A stretch of 64,000 nucleotides of DNA from ASV31 sp965229765 (lineage in GTDB: Bacteria; Pseudomonadota; Alphaproteobacteria; Rhodobacterales; Rhodobacteraceae), in NCBI GenBank assembly GCA_965229765.1, contig CBDDJT010000004.1:434001-498000 (forward strand), read 5' to 3'. The notes under the pieces are model-generated. The model saw only the letters and a list, made by a program, of their open reading frames with translations, did no database searches and was not told the DNA's origin. Positions 23,003 to 31,555 of this stretch are shown one piece after another. Made by a program: the position numbers and the translations under genes. Position 1 is the stretch's first letter. Every line of letters starts with the position of its first letter.

Positions 23003-23997
23003 CCGGCATCGCTGGTCTCTATCCGCTCGGCCCGGCGGGCAAGCTTTTCGGCAAGGTTCATCCCCACGCCCGGCCGTGACCAGGGGCAGACGGCGATGCA
23101 GATCGCGCAGCCCGAAGTTTCCGCGAAGTAGGGAATGCAGGCGTCGAAATCCACGTACCAGCGGGTTTCGCCGCGCACGGTCTGCTTGTCGGGCGTGATG
23201 GCGAAGGGCGGGCAGGCGTCTTCGCACACCCGGCAGTTATGGCAGAACTCGTCCACGCCGAAGCTTCGCTTCGCGGTCACGGCAAAGGGCGCGTCGGTCA
23301 GCACCGCGCCAAGGCGAAATGCGGACCCGAATTCAGGATTGATAAGCGACCCGTGCTTGCCCAGTTCCCCGAAGCCGCATTCCAGCGCGGGGGGAATCAT
23401 CAGGATCTTGCCGGTCATCGGGCCGGTGACCGGCTCTGCGTCCCATCCCTGCTGGCGCAACCAGCCGGCGACACGCTTTGCCGCGGCAGCGGCCCGGCAG
23501 TATTGCCGCGTCACCTCTATCCCCCCGCGCAATTCGGGCACATGGGACAGCTCTGCATGATCGTGCTGCACGCCCAGCATGATGACGGTGCGGAAATCCG
23601 TTTCGTGATGTTCGAACACCCATTCGGGCCGCAGCCGGGCAACCCCCGTCATCTCGCAATCGCCGGCCTCGACGAATTGCGACAGGGCAGCAGTCCACGC
23701 CTCTGGCGCTTGCTGTGTCTGGGCGGGGGCGACATCGGGCAAGGGCGCGTCAATGATCGCGCGCCGCTCTGTCCGCAAGGTCATCAGATCAGGGTCCTTG
23801 GGCTCGTGCCCATAGAACCACTTTTGCATCTCGCCAAAAACGGGTCCATCCGGATCGGGCGCCCACCAGACCATGCGCGGGCGGCGTACCTCACGCTCGC
23901 CAAGGCCATTTACGGCGTTGCCGCTGTAGCCTTCGGGCCAAAGCGCCATAAACGCCGGATCGGGGGTAAAGGGGCGATGAGGATTCGGCTTTGCCAT
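22999..23997 (-). CDS. Iron-sulfur protein of the reductive dehalogenase/QueG-like group
   Basis: A 332-residue protein with a two-cluster ferredoxin domain near the C-terminus. Cys252, 255, 258 and 262 lie in FCHNCRVCEDACPP, and Cys287, 297, 300 and 304 form the second set (GCAICIAVCPW). Upstream, PPALECGFGELGKHGSLINP and FRLGAVLTD match the corrinoid-binding core region of reductive dehalogenases and epoxyqueuosine reductase. It lacks the Tat signal of respiratory dehalogenases and the flavin/ferredoxin reductase tail of BhbA-type enzymes. ATG 23997 has AGGAGGTCCTGTC before it. Activity is unknown, and dehalogenation or another cobalamin-dependent reduction is inferred. Confidence 0.75.
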   Translation of the reverse strand: MAKPNPHRPFTPDPAFMALWPEGYSGNAVNGLGEREVRRPRMVWWAPDPDGPVFGEMQKWFYGHEPKDPDLMTLRTERRAIIDAPLPDVAPAQTQQAPEAWTAALSQFVEAGDCEMTGVARLRPEWVFEHHETDFRTVIMLGVQHDHAELSHVPELRGGIEVTRQYCRAAAAAKRVAGWLRQQGWDAEPVTGPMTGKILMIPPALECGFGELGKHGSLINPEFGSAFRLGAVLTDAPFAVTAKRSFGVDEFCHNCRVCEDACPPFAITPDKQTVRGETRWYVDFDACIPYFAETSGCAICIAVCPWSRPGVGMNLAEKLARRAERIETSDAG

Positions 23998-24052
23998 GAC
24001 AGGACCTCCTGACATCATTCAAGCAGATGCCGTTCCTTCCGCAAGGCTTCGC

Positions 24053-24087
24053 AAAAACACGAAACCCCGGGCGATGCCCGGGGTTTC
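24053..24087 (-). terminator. Rho-independent terminator of tRNA-Lys
   Basis: A perfect 12-bp stem GAAACCCCGGGC / GCCCGGGGTTTC (24061-24087, loop GAT). It is followed on the minus strand by GTGTTTTT. Confidence 0.9.
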
Positions 24088-24093
24088 TTGTAT

Positions 24094-24168
24094 TGGTGAG
24101 CCCGGAAGGATTCGAACCTTCGACCAATTGATTAAAAGTCAACTGCTCTACCACTGAGCTACGGGCCC
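24094..24168 (-). tRNA. tRNA-Lys (anticodon TTT)
   Basis: The minus strand folds into a full cloverleaf. The acceptor stem is GGGCCCG with CGGGCTC. The D arm is AGCTCAGTGGTAGAGC, the anticodon loop CTTTTAA (anticodon at 24134-24136) and the T arm AAGGTTCGAATCCTT. CCA is encoded. Only a single tRNA lies in this transcript. Confidence 0.97.
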
Positions 24169-24208
24169 GCAGCGAAACGTCCCGGCAGGCCGGGGCATTC
24201 AGGCGCCC

Positions 24209-24237
24209 TAGGTAGAAAAAGCGCCTTGGGCGGTCAA
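24209..24237 (-). promoter_or_regulatory. Promoter of tRNA-Lys
   Basis: On the minus strand TTGACC, exactly 17 bases, TACCTA. The predicted transcription start is about 35 bases before the mature tRNA end. Confidence 0.7.
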
Positions 24238-24292
24238 GCGATAAATCCTTGCCCACTGGATTTGCCGCCGCGTCGCGCGTATACGCGCGCGG

Positions 24293-25129
24293 ATGCAGCG
24301 GCACGGCAGATCAGACGGCACCGGCTTCATGAAGATGCACGGGCTTGGCAACGACTTCGTGGTCATCGACCAGCGGGGCGGCGGCGACGCGCCCGCGCCC
24401 GCGCTGGTGCGCGCGCTGGCCGACCGGCACCGTGGTGTGGGCTTTGACCAGCTGGCGCTGATCCGCGCGTCGGATACCGCTGACGCCCATCTTGTCTTCT
24501 ACAACGCCGACGGATCGCTTTCGGCGGCTTGCGGCAACGCCACGCGCTGCATCGCGCGGCACATCATGGACGAAACCGGCGCGGACCGCCTGACGCTGAC
24601 GACCGATCGCGGCGCGCTTCTGGCAGAGGACGCGGGCGGCGGGCTGACCCGCGTGAACCTGGGCCTGCCGCTTCTGGACTGGCAGGACATCCCCCTTGCG
24701 CGCGATATGGACACGCTGACGCTGCCGATCGAAGGCGCGCCGACCGCCACCGGCATGGGCAACCCGCATTGCACCTTCTTCGTCGAGGATGCCGAAGCGG
24801 TCGACTTGCCCCGCTTCGGGGCAGAGCACGAACATCACCCGCTGTTCCCGGAGCGAACGAATGTCGAGGTCGTGCAGGTTCTGTCGCGCGGCGAGATCCG
24901 CCTGCGGATCTGGGAACGCGGCACCGGGGTGACGCTGGCCTCCGGCTCCTGCTCTTGCGCCGCCGCCGTGGCCGCCGCGCGCCGTGGCCTGACGGGTCGG
25001 GCCGTCACGGTCCGGGTGGACGGCGGCACCCTGCACATCGACTGGCGCGAGGATGGGGTCTGGATGACGGGCCCCACCGCGCATGTCTTCACCGGCACGC
25101 TGACGCGCAGCTTCCTGGAGTCGCTCTGA
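24293..25129 (+). CDS. dapF: Diaminopimelate epimerase
   Basis: Cofactor-free epimerase of 278 residues. It converts LL- to meso-diaminopimelate for lysine and peptidoglycan. The opening MKMHGLGNDFVVID is the family signature. The two catalytic cysteines lie in AACGNATRC and in SGSCSCAAAV, where the common GTGACA reads GSCSCA. Start 24293 gives the usual short leader before MKMHG, and ATG 24329 is the alternative. Its TGA overlaps the mtaB ATG by one base, so the two are coupled. Confidence 0.95.
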   Translation: MQRHGRSDGTGFMKMHGLGNDFVVIDQRGGGDAPAPALVRALADRHRGVGFDQLALIRASDTADAHLVFYNADGSLSAACGNATRCIARHIMDETGADRLTLTTDRGALLAEDAGGGLTRVNLGLPLLDWQDIPLARDMDTLTLPIEGAPTATGMGNPHCTFFVEDAEAVDLPRFGAEHEHHPLFPERTNVEVVQVLSRGEIRLRIWERGTGVTLASGSCSCAAAVAAARRGLTGRAVTVRVDGGTLHIDWREDGVWMTGPTAHVFTGTLTRSFLESL

Positions 25130-26403
25130 TGGATCGCCGGGCGCCTGTCTTTTCAACGCACGGCTGTCGCCTGAACGCCTACGAGACCGAGGCGATGAAG
25201 GAACTGGCCGCCGCCGCCGGGGTCGCGGACGCGGTGGTGGTGAACACCTGTGCCGTCACCGCAGAGGCCGTGCGCAAAGCGCGGCAGGACATCCGCCGCC
25301 TGCGCCGCGCCAATCCACGCGCCACCGTGATCGTCACGGGCTGTGCCGCCCAGACGGAACCGGCGACGTTCTCTGCCATGCCCGAGGTCGACATTGTCCT
25401 TGGCAACACCGAAAAGATGCAGGCAGAGCGCTGGGCGCGGCTGGCCCCCGATTTCACCGGCAATACCGAACCCGTTCAGGTCGACGACATCATGTCGGTG
25501 CGCGAAACCGCGGGCCACCTCATCGACGGATTCGGCACGAGGTCGCGCGCGCATGTGCAGATCCAGAACGGATGCGACCACCGATGCACCTTCTGCATCA
25601 TCCCCTTTGGACGCGGCAATTCCCGCAGCGTGCCCGCCGGCGTCGTGGTCGACCAGATCCGCCGCCTGCGCGACCGTGGCTACAACGAGGTGGTGCTGAC
25701 CGGCGTGGACCTGACAAGCTGGGGCGCCGATCTGCCGGGCGAACCCCGGCTGGGTGATCTTGTTCTGCGGATCCTGAAGCTCGTGCCCGACCTGCCGCGC
25801 CTGCGCCTGTCTTCGATCGATTCGATCGAGGCCGATCCCGCCCTGATGGATGCCATTGCCGGAGAACCCCGGCTGATGCCGCACCTGCACCTCAGCCTCC
25901 AGCACGGCGACGACCTGATCCTGAAGCGGATGAAGCGGCGGCATCTGCGCGACGACGCCATCCGGTTCTGCGAGGACGCACGGCGGCTGCGCCCGGACAT
26001 CGTGTTCGGCGCCGACATCATCGCGGGCTTTCCGACAGAGACCGACGCCGCCTTCGAGAATTCGCTGCGGCTGGTTGGGGACTGCGGCCTGACATGGCTG
26101 CATGTCTTCCCCTATTCGCCGCGCAATGGCACCCCGGCGGCGCGGATGCCGCAGGTGGACGGTCGCACGATCCGAGAGCGCGCCGCGCGATTGCGTGACG
26201 CCGGCAGCCGTGCCGTGATCCGCCATCTCGACGCGCAGCGGGACCGCAGGATCACGATCCTGATGGAAAGCGACACGGTCGGGCGCGCCGCCGATTTCAC
26301 CGAGGTCACGCTCGATCGCCCCTGCCCGGAAGGAACGCTTGTCCCCGTGATCGTCACCGACCATGACGGGGCGCGGCTGAGCGCACGCGCCGATGCATCC
26401 TAA
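25129..26403 (+). CDS. mtaB: tRNA (t6A37) methylthiotransferase MtaB
   Basis: Radical-SAM enzyme of 424 residues. It adds a methylthio group to t6A37 in tRNAs decoding ANN codons. The N-terminal domain binds one cluster through Cys13, Cys41 and Cys72 (HGCRLN, NTCAVT, TGCAAQ). The radical-SAM cluster uses Cys149, 153 and 156 (GCDHRCTFC). LHLSLQHGDD and the C-terminal TRAM-like strand are present. Translation restarts on the dapF stop (TGATG). It overlaps the PaiB-like gene by 11 bases. Confidence 0.93.
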   Translation: MDRRAPVFSTHGCRLNAYETEAMKELAAAAGVADAVVVNTCAVTAEAVRKARQDIRRLRRANPRATVIVTGCAAQTEPATFSAMPEVDIVLGNTEKMQAERWARLAPDFTGNTEPVQVDDIMSVRETAGHLIDGFGTRSRAHVQIQNGCDHRCTFCIIPFGRGNSRSVPAGVVVDQIRRLRDRGYNEVVLTGVDLTSWGADLPGEPRLGDLVLRILKLVPDLPRLRLSSIDSIEADPALMDAIAGEPRLMPHLHLSLQHGDDLILKRMKRRHLRDDAIRFCEDARRLRPDIVFGADIIAGFPTETDAAFENSLRLVGDCGLTWLHVFPYSPRNGTPAARMPQVDGRTIRERAARLRDAGSRAVIRHLDAQRDRRITILMESDTVGRAADFTEVTLDRPCPEGTLVPVIVTDHDGARLSARADAS

Positions 26404-27019
26404 CCCGGCGTTCCGCGGCGAAACCTCTGCCCGCAACCTTGCCTTCGCCCACCAGCGCGGGTTCGGCGTGTTGGCGGTCAATGACGACCGGGGCCCGCTG
26501 ATCTCGCATGTTCCGTTCCTTCTGAACGAGGCCGGGACGCAAGCGCACCTGCACCTAGTCCGCTCGAACCCGATCGCGCGGCGCTTGGACGACCCCGGCC
26601 CGGCGGTCATCGCGGTCTCGGGGCCCGATGGCTACATCTCGCCCGACTGGTACGGACTGCCTGACCAGGTGCCCACCTGGAACTATGTCGCGGTTCACCT
26701 GCGCGGGACACTGCGCAGGCTTCCCGACGATGCGCTGCGCCCGATCCTCGATGCCGTGTCCGACCACTTCGAGGCTGGTCTGACCCCGAAACCGCCGTGG
26801 CGCACCGCCAAGATGGACCCAAAGGCGATGGACCGCATGATGCGCGCCATCGTGCCGGCATGTCTTGAGATCGACACCATCGACGGCACCTGGAAGCTTG
26901 GCCAGAACAAGCCCGAGGACGCGCGGCTTGGTGCCGCCAAAGGTGTCGAGCACGGCACGGCCGGGCAGGACACGCAGGCGCTTGCCCATTTGATGCGCGC
27001 CCCGTCCACGGCCAAGTGA
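26393..27019 (+). CDS. FMN-binding PaiB-like protein
   Basis: A 208-residue split-barrel flavin-binding protein. Typical pieces are ISHVPFLL, HLVRSNPIARRL, YISPDWYG, VPTWNYVAVHLRG, and the C-terminal WKLGQNKPEDARLGAAKG. PaiB of Bacillus was described as a negative regulator of sporulation and protease genes. In proteobacteria the family is more likely an enzyme or heme/flavin protein of unknown role. Its ATG lies inside the end of mtaB, in another frame, without an independent promoter. Confidence 0.88.
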   Translation: MHPNPAFRGETSARNLAFAHQRGFGVLAVNDDRGPLISHVPFLLNEAGTQAHLHLVRSNPIARRLDDPGPAVIAVSGPDGYISPDWYGLPDQVPTWNYVAVHLRGTLRRLPDDALRPILDAVSDHFEAGLTPKPPWRTAKMDPKAMDRMMRAIVPACLEIDTIDGTWKLGQNKPEDARLGAAKGVEHGTAGQDTQALAHLMRAPSTAK

Positions 27020-27076
27020 CCGATGGACAGTGGCACGCGGCGCGCCTACATTTCCCGCGAACACAGGAGGATAGTC

Positions 27077-27355
27077 ATGGCCCTTCCCCTTGCCCCGATC
27101 GCCGGGGTGGCACTTCGCTACGGCGCCGTTGCGCTGGCGACCTATGCCATCGCGGCCTATTCCGCCCCCGGGCGCCGTGACCAGCGGGCCGAGGACGCGC
27201 TCGACGACCTCGACGAGGGCGTGACGCTGCGTCGTGAAACCGGGCAGGTGAACGGCACAGGCCGTTTCCGGCGCATCATCCGCCTGGGAACCGGCGGGCC
27301 CGGCCTAGAAATCGACGCCACGGCCCTTGGCCGTATCAGGATGCGCCGCACATGA
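27077..27355 (+). CDS. Small conserved protein, unknown function
   Basis: A 92-residue protein with one N-terminal hydrophobic stretch (IAGVALRYGAVALATYAIAAY) and a basic-acidic tail with GTGRFRRIIRLG. ATG 27077 follows ACAGGAGGATAGTC, a strong ribosome site, and its stop overlaps the GST start as ATGA. These two facts support a real gene. I do not recognise the family. The topology suggests a single-pass membrane protein with a cytoplasmic tail. Confidence 0.7.
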   Translation: MALPLAPIAGVALRYGAVALATYAIAAYSAPGRRDQRAEDALDDLDEGVTLRRETGQVNGTGRFRRIIRLGTGGPGLEIDATALGRIRMRRT

Positions 27356-27960
27356 TGCAGCTATACCAGAACCCCGCCTCTCCCTACGTCCGCAAGGTGC
27401 TTGTCGTGCTGCACGAAACCGGGCAGCTGGACGACGTGGGCATGATCGCCTCTGGCGGCAGCGTCGTGGACACCTCGAAGATGCCACTGGCAGAGAATCC
27501 GCTCGGCAAGATTCCGACGCTGGTTCGCGACGATGGGCCGGCGCTTTATGACAGTCGTGTGATCTGTCGCTATTTCGACGCGCGGGCGGACGCCGGGCTT
27601 TATCCTGAAAGCCGCCTCTGGGAGGTTCTGACACTTGAATCCACCGCCGACGGCATCCTCGATGCGGCCATCCTGATGGTGTACGAGGCACGGATTCGCC
27701 CTGCGGAACTGCACTATGCACCGTGGATCGAAGGACAGTGGTCCAAGGTCACCCGCGCACTCGATGCGCTAGACAGCCGCTGGATGGGTCATCTGGCGGG
27801 GCCGCTGGACATCGGTCAAATTGCCGTGGGTTGCGCGCTTGGCTACATCGACTTTCGACACGGGGCGCGCGACTGGCGCGGTGAACGTCCGGCATTGGCC
27901 GACTGGTTTGCCGAATTCTCGACGCGGCCCAGCATGGAGGCGACGGTTCCCGTCGGCTGA
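27352..27960 (+). CDS. Glutathione S-transferase family protein
   Basis: A 202-residue GST. The N-terminal domain opens with LYQNPASPYVRKVLVVLHE, with Ser at the catalytic turn, then NPLGKIPTL and YDSRVICRYFD for glutathione. The helical domain follows from about 85, with GPLDIGQIAVGCALGYIDFR. It is coupled by ATGA to the small protein gene before it. The substrate is unknown. It is not related closely to the LigF-like GST at 5842. Confidence 0.9.
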   Translation: MMQLYQNPASPYVRKVLVVLHETGQLDDVGMIASGGSVVDTSKMPLAENPLGKIPTLVRDDGPALYDSRVICRYFDARADAGLYPESRLWEVLTLESTADGILDAAILMVYEARIRPAELHYAPWIEGQWSKVTRALDALDSRWMGHLAGPLDIGQIAVGCALGYIDFRHGARDWRGERPALADWFAEFSTRPSMEATVPVG

Positions 27961-28598
27961 AACTGGGCGGAACAGCCTTTCTGACAGCGTGGACAATCCT
28001 GGGCCTCAACATCCTGTCGCCCGGACCCAATGTACTGAACACAATCACGACCGCGATGGGATCCGGTCGGGGGCCTGCACTGGCGGCCGCCGTGGCCGTC
28101 GGGGTGGGATCGGGGCTTTGGTGCCTTGGCATGTCGCTGGGCATGGCGGTGCTTTTTCAGATCGTTCCCGGCGTGCAGGAAGCGCTGACAATCATGGCCG
28201 CCGGACTCCTGATCTATTTTGCAACGCGATACCTGCGCGCCGCCTTCCATGTGGAAACGCGGGAAAAGGCCCTGCGGGCCCGGGCCGGGCTCGGTCTTCA
28301 GGCATCTTTCTGGAGATCGTTCTCTATCGTTGCGACGAACCCCAAGGCGCTTACCACGTGGCTGGCGATCCTTGGTATCCTGCCGCTGGGCGGCGCGGCG
28401 CCGGGCGACATCGCTGTGCTGTGCGCGGGGGCCGTCGCGATTTCGGCCCTGATACATGCCTGCTATGGCCTGTTGTTCTCGACCGGGACCGCCGCGGCGC
28501 TCTACCTGCGCGCGGCGCCAATCGTGAACGCTGCGGTTGGCATCTTTTTCGCCAGCTTCGCGATCCGGCTTGTCGCGCCGCTTCTTTCCCGGGTCTGA
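27957..28598 (+). CDS. LysE-family exporter, start codon unusual
   Basis: Membrane exporter of the LysE/RhtB type, about 213 residues with six hydrophobic segments. The family motif LNILSPGPN appears some 22 codons before the first in-frame ATG (28056), so that ATG cannot be the true start. No ATG, GTG or TTG lies in frame between the preceding GST stop and this motif. The CTG at 27957, sixteen bases after GGAGG, is the best candidate and would overlap the GST stop. A sequencing error or a start inside the GST gene is the alternative. It probably exports an amino acid or related metabolite. Confidence 0.75.
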   Translation: MKLGGTAFLTAWTILGLNILSPGPNVLNTITTAMGSGRGPALAAAVAVGVGSGLWCLGMSLGMAVLFQIVPGVQEALTIMAAGLLIYFATRYLRAAFHVETREKALRARAGLGLQASFWRSFSIVATNPKALTTWLAILGILPLGGAAPGDIAVLCAGAVAISALIHACYGLLFSTGTAAALYLRAAPIVNAAVGIFFASFAIRLVAPLLSRV

Positions 28599-28766
28599 AC
28601 CGCGCCAAGCGCCTGCCAAAGCGCGACAATGCGCGCGCCCGTCCGGGGAAAACGGCGCTGGACGCCGCAGGAAGGCCCCGCTAGATAGCCGTGTGTTTTG
28701 AGTGCCGCGCCGCGGCGCTGCTTCAGGATGTGGCCGTCGCCCGGCCGGAAGAATGGAGAAGACCCC

Positions 28767-29327
28767 GTGTCCCACGCAGAAGACCACGACAGCACGCGCC
28801 GAGACTTTTTGTACTACGCCACGGCCGGCGCGGGTGCCGTGACAGCCGGCGCCGCGATCTGGCCGCTTGTGAACCAGATGAACCCGACCGCCGACGTACA
28901 GGCGCTCAGCTCGATCCGTGTGGACATCTCGGGTGTCCAGACCGGAACGCAGCTTACGGTGAAATGGCTTGGCAAACCCGTGTTCGTACGCCGCCGCACC
29001 GAAGAAGAGATTGCCGATGCGAGAAGCGTGGAACTTTCGGCCCTGCCCGACCAGGACGCACGCAACGCGAACATCGGCACGGCCGAGGCCGCGGACGAAA
29101 ACCGCACAATGGACGAAGCCGGCGAATGGCTGGTGATGATGGGTGTGTGCACCCACCTCGGCTGTGTGCCGCTTGGCAACGGTGCTGGTGACTTCGGTGG
29201 CTGGTTCTGCCCATGCCACGGATCGCACTATGACACTTCGGGCCGAATCCGCCGCGGCCCTGCGCCCGAGAACCTGCCGGTTCCGGTCGCGCGCTTCGAC
29301 GACGAAACGACCATCGTTCTCGGCTAA
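28767..29327 (+). CDS. petA: Ubiquinol-cytochrome c reductase Rieske iron-sulfur subunit
   Basis: Rieske [2Fe-2S] subunit of the cytochrome bc1 complex, 186 residues. The GTG start (28767) gives VSHAEDHDSTRRDFLYYATAG, with the twin-arginine motif RRDFLYY and a membrane anchor retained after export. Cluster ligands are in CTHLGC and CPCHGSHYD. It passes electrons from ubiquinol to cytochrome c1. GGAGAAG precedes the GTG. First gene of petABC, 11 bases before petB. Confidence 0.97.
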   Translation: MSHAEDHDSTRRDFLYYATAGAGAVTAGAAIWPLVNQMNPTADVQALSSIRVDISGVQTGTQLTVKWLGKPVFVRRRTEEEIADARSVELSALPDQDARNANIGTAEAADENRTMDEAGEWLVMMGVCTHLGCVPLGNGAGDFGGWFCPCHGSHYDTSGRIRRGPAPENLPVPVARFDDETTIVLG

Positions 29328-29338
29328 GGGAGAGACGA

Positions 29339-30685
29339 ATGTCCGGTATTCCTCACGACCATTACGAGCCGCAGTCGCGCGGCCAGAAGTGGCTTCATTC
29401 ACGCCTGCCGATCGTTGGTCTGCTCTATGACACGATCATGATCCCCACGCCCAAGAACCTGAACTGGATGTGGATCTGGGGCATCGTACTGACCTTCTGC
29501 CTTGTGCTGCAGATCGTCACCGGGATCGTTCTGGTGATGCATTACACCCCGCATGTGGACATGGCCTTCGCGTCGGTCGAGCACATCATGCGCAACGTGA
29601 ACGGCGGCCACATGCTGCGGTACCTGCACCAGAACGGCGCGTCGCTGTTCTTTGTCGCGGTCTACATGCACATCTTCCGTGGTCTCTACTACGGGTCCTA
29701 CAAGGCCCCGCGAGAGATCACGTGGATCATCGGGATGTTGATCTACCTTCTGATGATGGGCACCGCCTTCATGGGCTACGTTCTTCCCTGGGGTCAGATG
29801 TCGTTCTGGGGCGCAACGGTGATTACCGGCCTCTTCGGCGCGATCCCCTTCGTCGGCGACAGCATCCTGACCTGGCTGCAGGGCGGACCTGCCGTGGACA
29901 ACGCCACGCTGAACCGCTTCTTCTCGCTGCACTACCTGTTCCCGTTCATCATCGCGGGTCTCGTGGCGGTACACATCTGGGCCTTCCACACCACCGGCAA
30001 CAACAACCCCACCGGGGTCGAGGTGCGCCGCGGGTCGAAGGAAGAAGCCGAACGTGACACGCTGCCGTTCTGGCCCTACTTCGTCATCAAGGACCTGTTC
30101 GCCCTTGGGCTGGTCATGGCGGTGTTCTTTGCCATCGTCGGCTTCATGCCGAACTACCTTGGCCACCCCGACAACTACATCGAGGCCAACCCGCTGGTCA
30201 CGCCCGCGCATATCGTGCCCGAATGGTACTTCCTGCCGTTCTACGCGATCCTGCGCGCCTTTACCGGCGACGTATGGGTCGTGATGGCGGTTGACTGGAT
30301 CACCGGTGGCATCATCGACGCCAAGTTCTTCGGCGTGATCGCGATGTTCGGTGCCCTGATCGCCCTGGCGCTGGCGCCATGGCTTGATACCTCCAGCGTG
30401 CGTTCGGGCCGATACCGGCCGATGTTCAAGTGGTGGTTCTGGCTGCTGGTCGTCGATTTCTTCGTGCTGATGTGGGTGGGCGCCATGCCGGCCGAAGGCA
30501 TCTACACATGGATCTCGCTGATCGCTTCGACCTACTGGTTCGCATTCTTCTTCCTGATCCTGCCTCTGCTGGGTGTGATCGAGAAGCCGCTGCCGCAACC
30601 AGCCACCATCGAAGACGACTTCAAGGCCCATTACGGCAAACCCGCTGGCGCTGATGGCGCAAGCGCGGCGACCCCGGCCGAGTGA
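29339..30685 (+). CDS. petB: Cytochrome b of the bc1 complex
   Basis: Integral membrane cytochrome b of 448 residues, full length for the alphaproteobacterial type. It has eight predicted helices, four His ligands for hemes bL and bH in the second and fourth helices, and the Qo-site motif PEWY (VPEWYFLPFYAIL). GGGAGAGACGA precedes the ATG. Its stop overlaps a possible GTG of petC. The C-terminal tail is rich in Ala and Glu (GASAATPAE). Confidence 0.98.
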   Translation: MSGIPHDHYEPQSRGQKWLHSRLPIVGLLYDTIMIPTPKNLNWMWIWGIVLTFCLVLQIVTGIVLVMHYTPHVDMAFASVEHIMRNVNGGHMLRYLHQNGASLFFVAVYMHIFRGLYYGSYKAPREITWIIGMLIYLLMMGTAFMGYVLPWGQMSFWGATVITGLFGAIPFVGDSILTWLQGGPAVDNATLNRFFSLHYLFPFIIAGLVAVHIWAFHTTGNNNPTGVEVRRGSKEEAERDTLPFWPYFVIKDLFALGLVMAVFFAIVGFMPNYLGHPDNYIEANPLVTPAHIVPEWYFLPFYAILRAFTGDVWVVMAVDWITGGIIDAKFFGVIAMFGALIALALAPWLDTSSVRSGRYRPMFKWWFWLLVVDFFVLMWVGAMPAEGIYTWISLIASTYWFAFFFLILPLLGVIEKPLPQPATIEDDFKAHYGKPAGADGASAATPAE

Positions 30686-30696
30686 GAAAGGATCTG

Positions 30697-31503
30697 ATGA
30701 AGATGCTCCGCAAACTCACCCTTACCGCTGCACTCGCGCTGGCCATTCCGGCCGGCGCGGCCCTTGCCGCCGGCGGCGCAGGCCATGTCGAAGACTTCGA
30801 CTTCTCGTTCGAGGGTCCCTTCGGCACCTATGACCAGATGCAGCTTCAGCGCGGATTGCAGGTCTACACCGAGATCTGCTCTGCCTGCCACGGGATGAAA
30901 TTCGTCCCCATCCGCACCCTGTCGGACGAAGGCGGCCCCGGCCTGCCTGAAGATCAGGTGCGCGCCTATGCAGAGTTCTGGGAAGTCTGGGACCCCGAGC
31001 TTCAGGATTTCCGCACAGCAACCGCGAACGATCACTTCCCGCCGTCGGGCCTTGAAAACGCGCCTGACCTCAGCCTGATGGCTAAGGCCCGTGCCGGCTT
31101 TCACGGCCCCTACGGCCTTGGCCTGAACCAGCTCTTCAAGGGTATTGGCGGTGCGGAATACATCGCCTCGCTTCTCAGCGGCTACACTGGCGAAGAGAAG
31201 GAAGAAGCCGGAACCATCCTTTACGAGAACAAGTCGTTCCCGGGCGGCTGGATCTCGATGGCGCCGCCGCTTTGGGGCGATGACGTGATCTACGAAGATG
31301 GCACTGAGGCCAGCATCGAGCAGCAGTCCAAGGACGTCGCCGCATTCCTGATGTGGGCCGCGGAACCCAAGATGATGGCCCGCAAGCAGGCCGGTTTCGT
31401 TGCCGTGACCTTCCTCGCGGTTCTGACGGTTCTTCTTTACCTGACGAACAAGCAGCTTTGGGCGCCGGTCAAGGCCCGCGCCAAGGGGCAGCCAGCCGAA
31501 TAA
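30697..31503 (+). CDS. petC: Cytochrome c1
   Basis: Membrane-anchored c-type cytochrome of 268 residues. The signal peptide ends AALA before AGGAGHVED. Heme is attached at CSACH, and the methionine ligand is likely in WISMAPPLWGDD. A C-terminal helix (FVAVTFLAVLTVLLYL) anchors it. ATG 30697 follows AGAAAGGATCTG, while an upstream GTG at 30682 overlaps the petB stop. Last gene of petABC. Confidence 0.97.
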   Translation: MKMLRKLTLTAALALAIPAGAALAAGGAGHVEDFDFSFEGPFGTYDQMQLQRGLQVYTEICSACHGMKFVPIRTLSDEGGPGLPEDQVRAYAEFWEVWDPELQDFRTATANDHFPPSGLENAPDLSLMAKARAGFHGPYGLGLNQLFKGIGGAEYIASLLSGYTGEEKEEAGTILYENKSFPGGWISMAPPLWGDDVIYEDGTEASIEQQSKDVAAFLMWAAEPKMMARKQAGFVAVTFLAVLTVLLYLTNKQLWAPVKARAKGQPAE

Positions 31504-31524
31504 TCGGCCAGCATGTCGAGACAT

Positions 31525-31555
31525 AAGGGCGCGTCCTCTGGGCGCGCCCTTTTTT
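31525..31555 (+). terminator. Rho-independent terminator of petABC
   Basis: AAGGGCGCG and CGCGCCCTT form a 9-bp stem around a nine-base loop, followed by a run of six T. The T-run touches the thiQ stop codon. Confidence 0.9.

Noticed and set aside
24094..24168. tRNA-Lys as an integration site for the catabolic island
   Set aside because: No integrase gene and no repeat of the tRNA 3' end was seen in the window, and conserved genes lie between the tRNA and the island.
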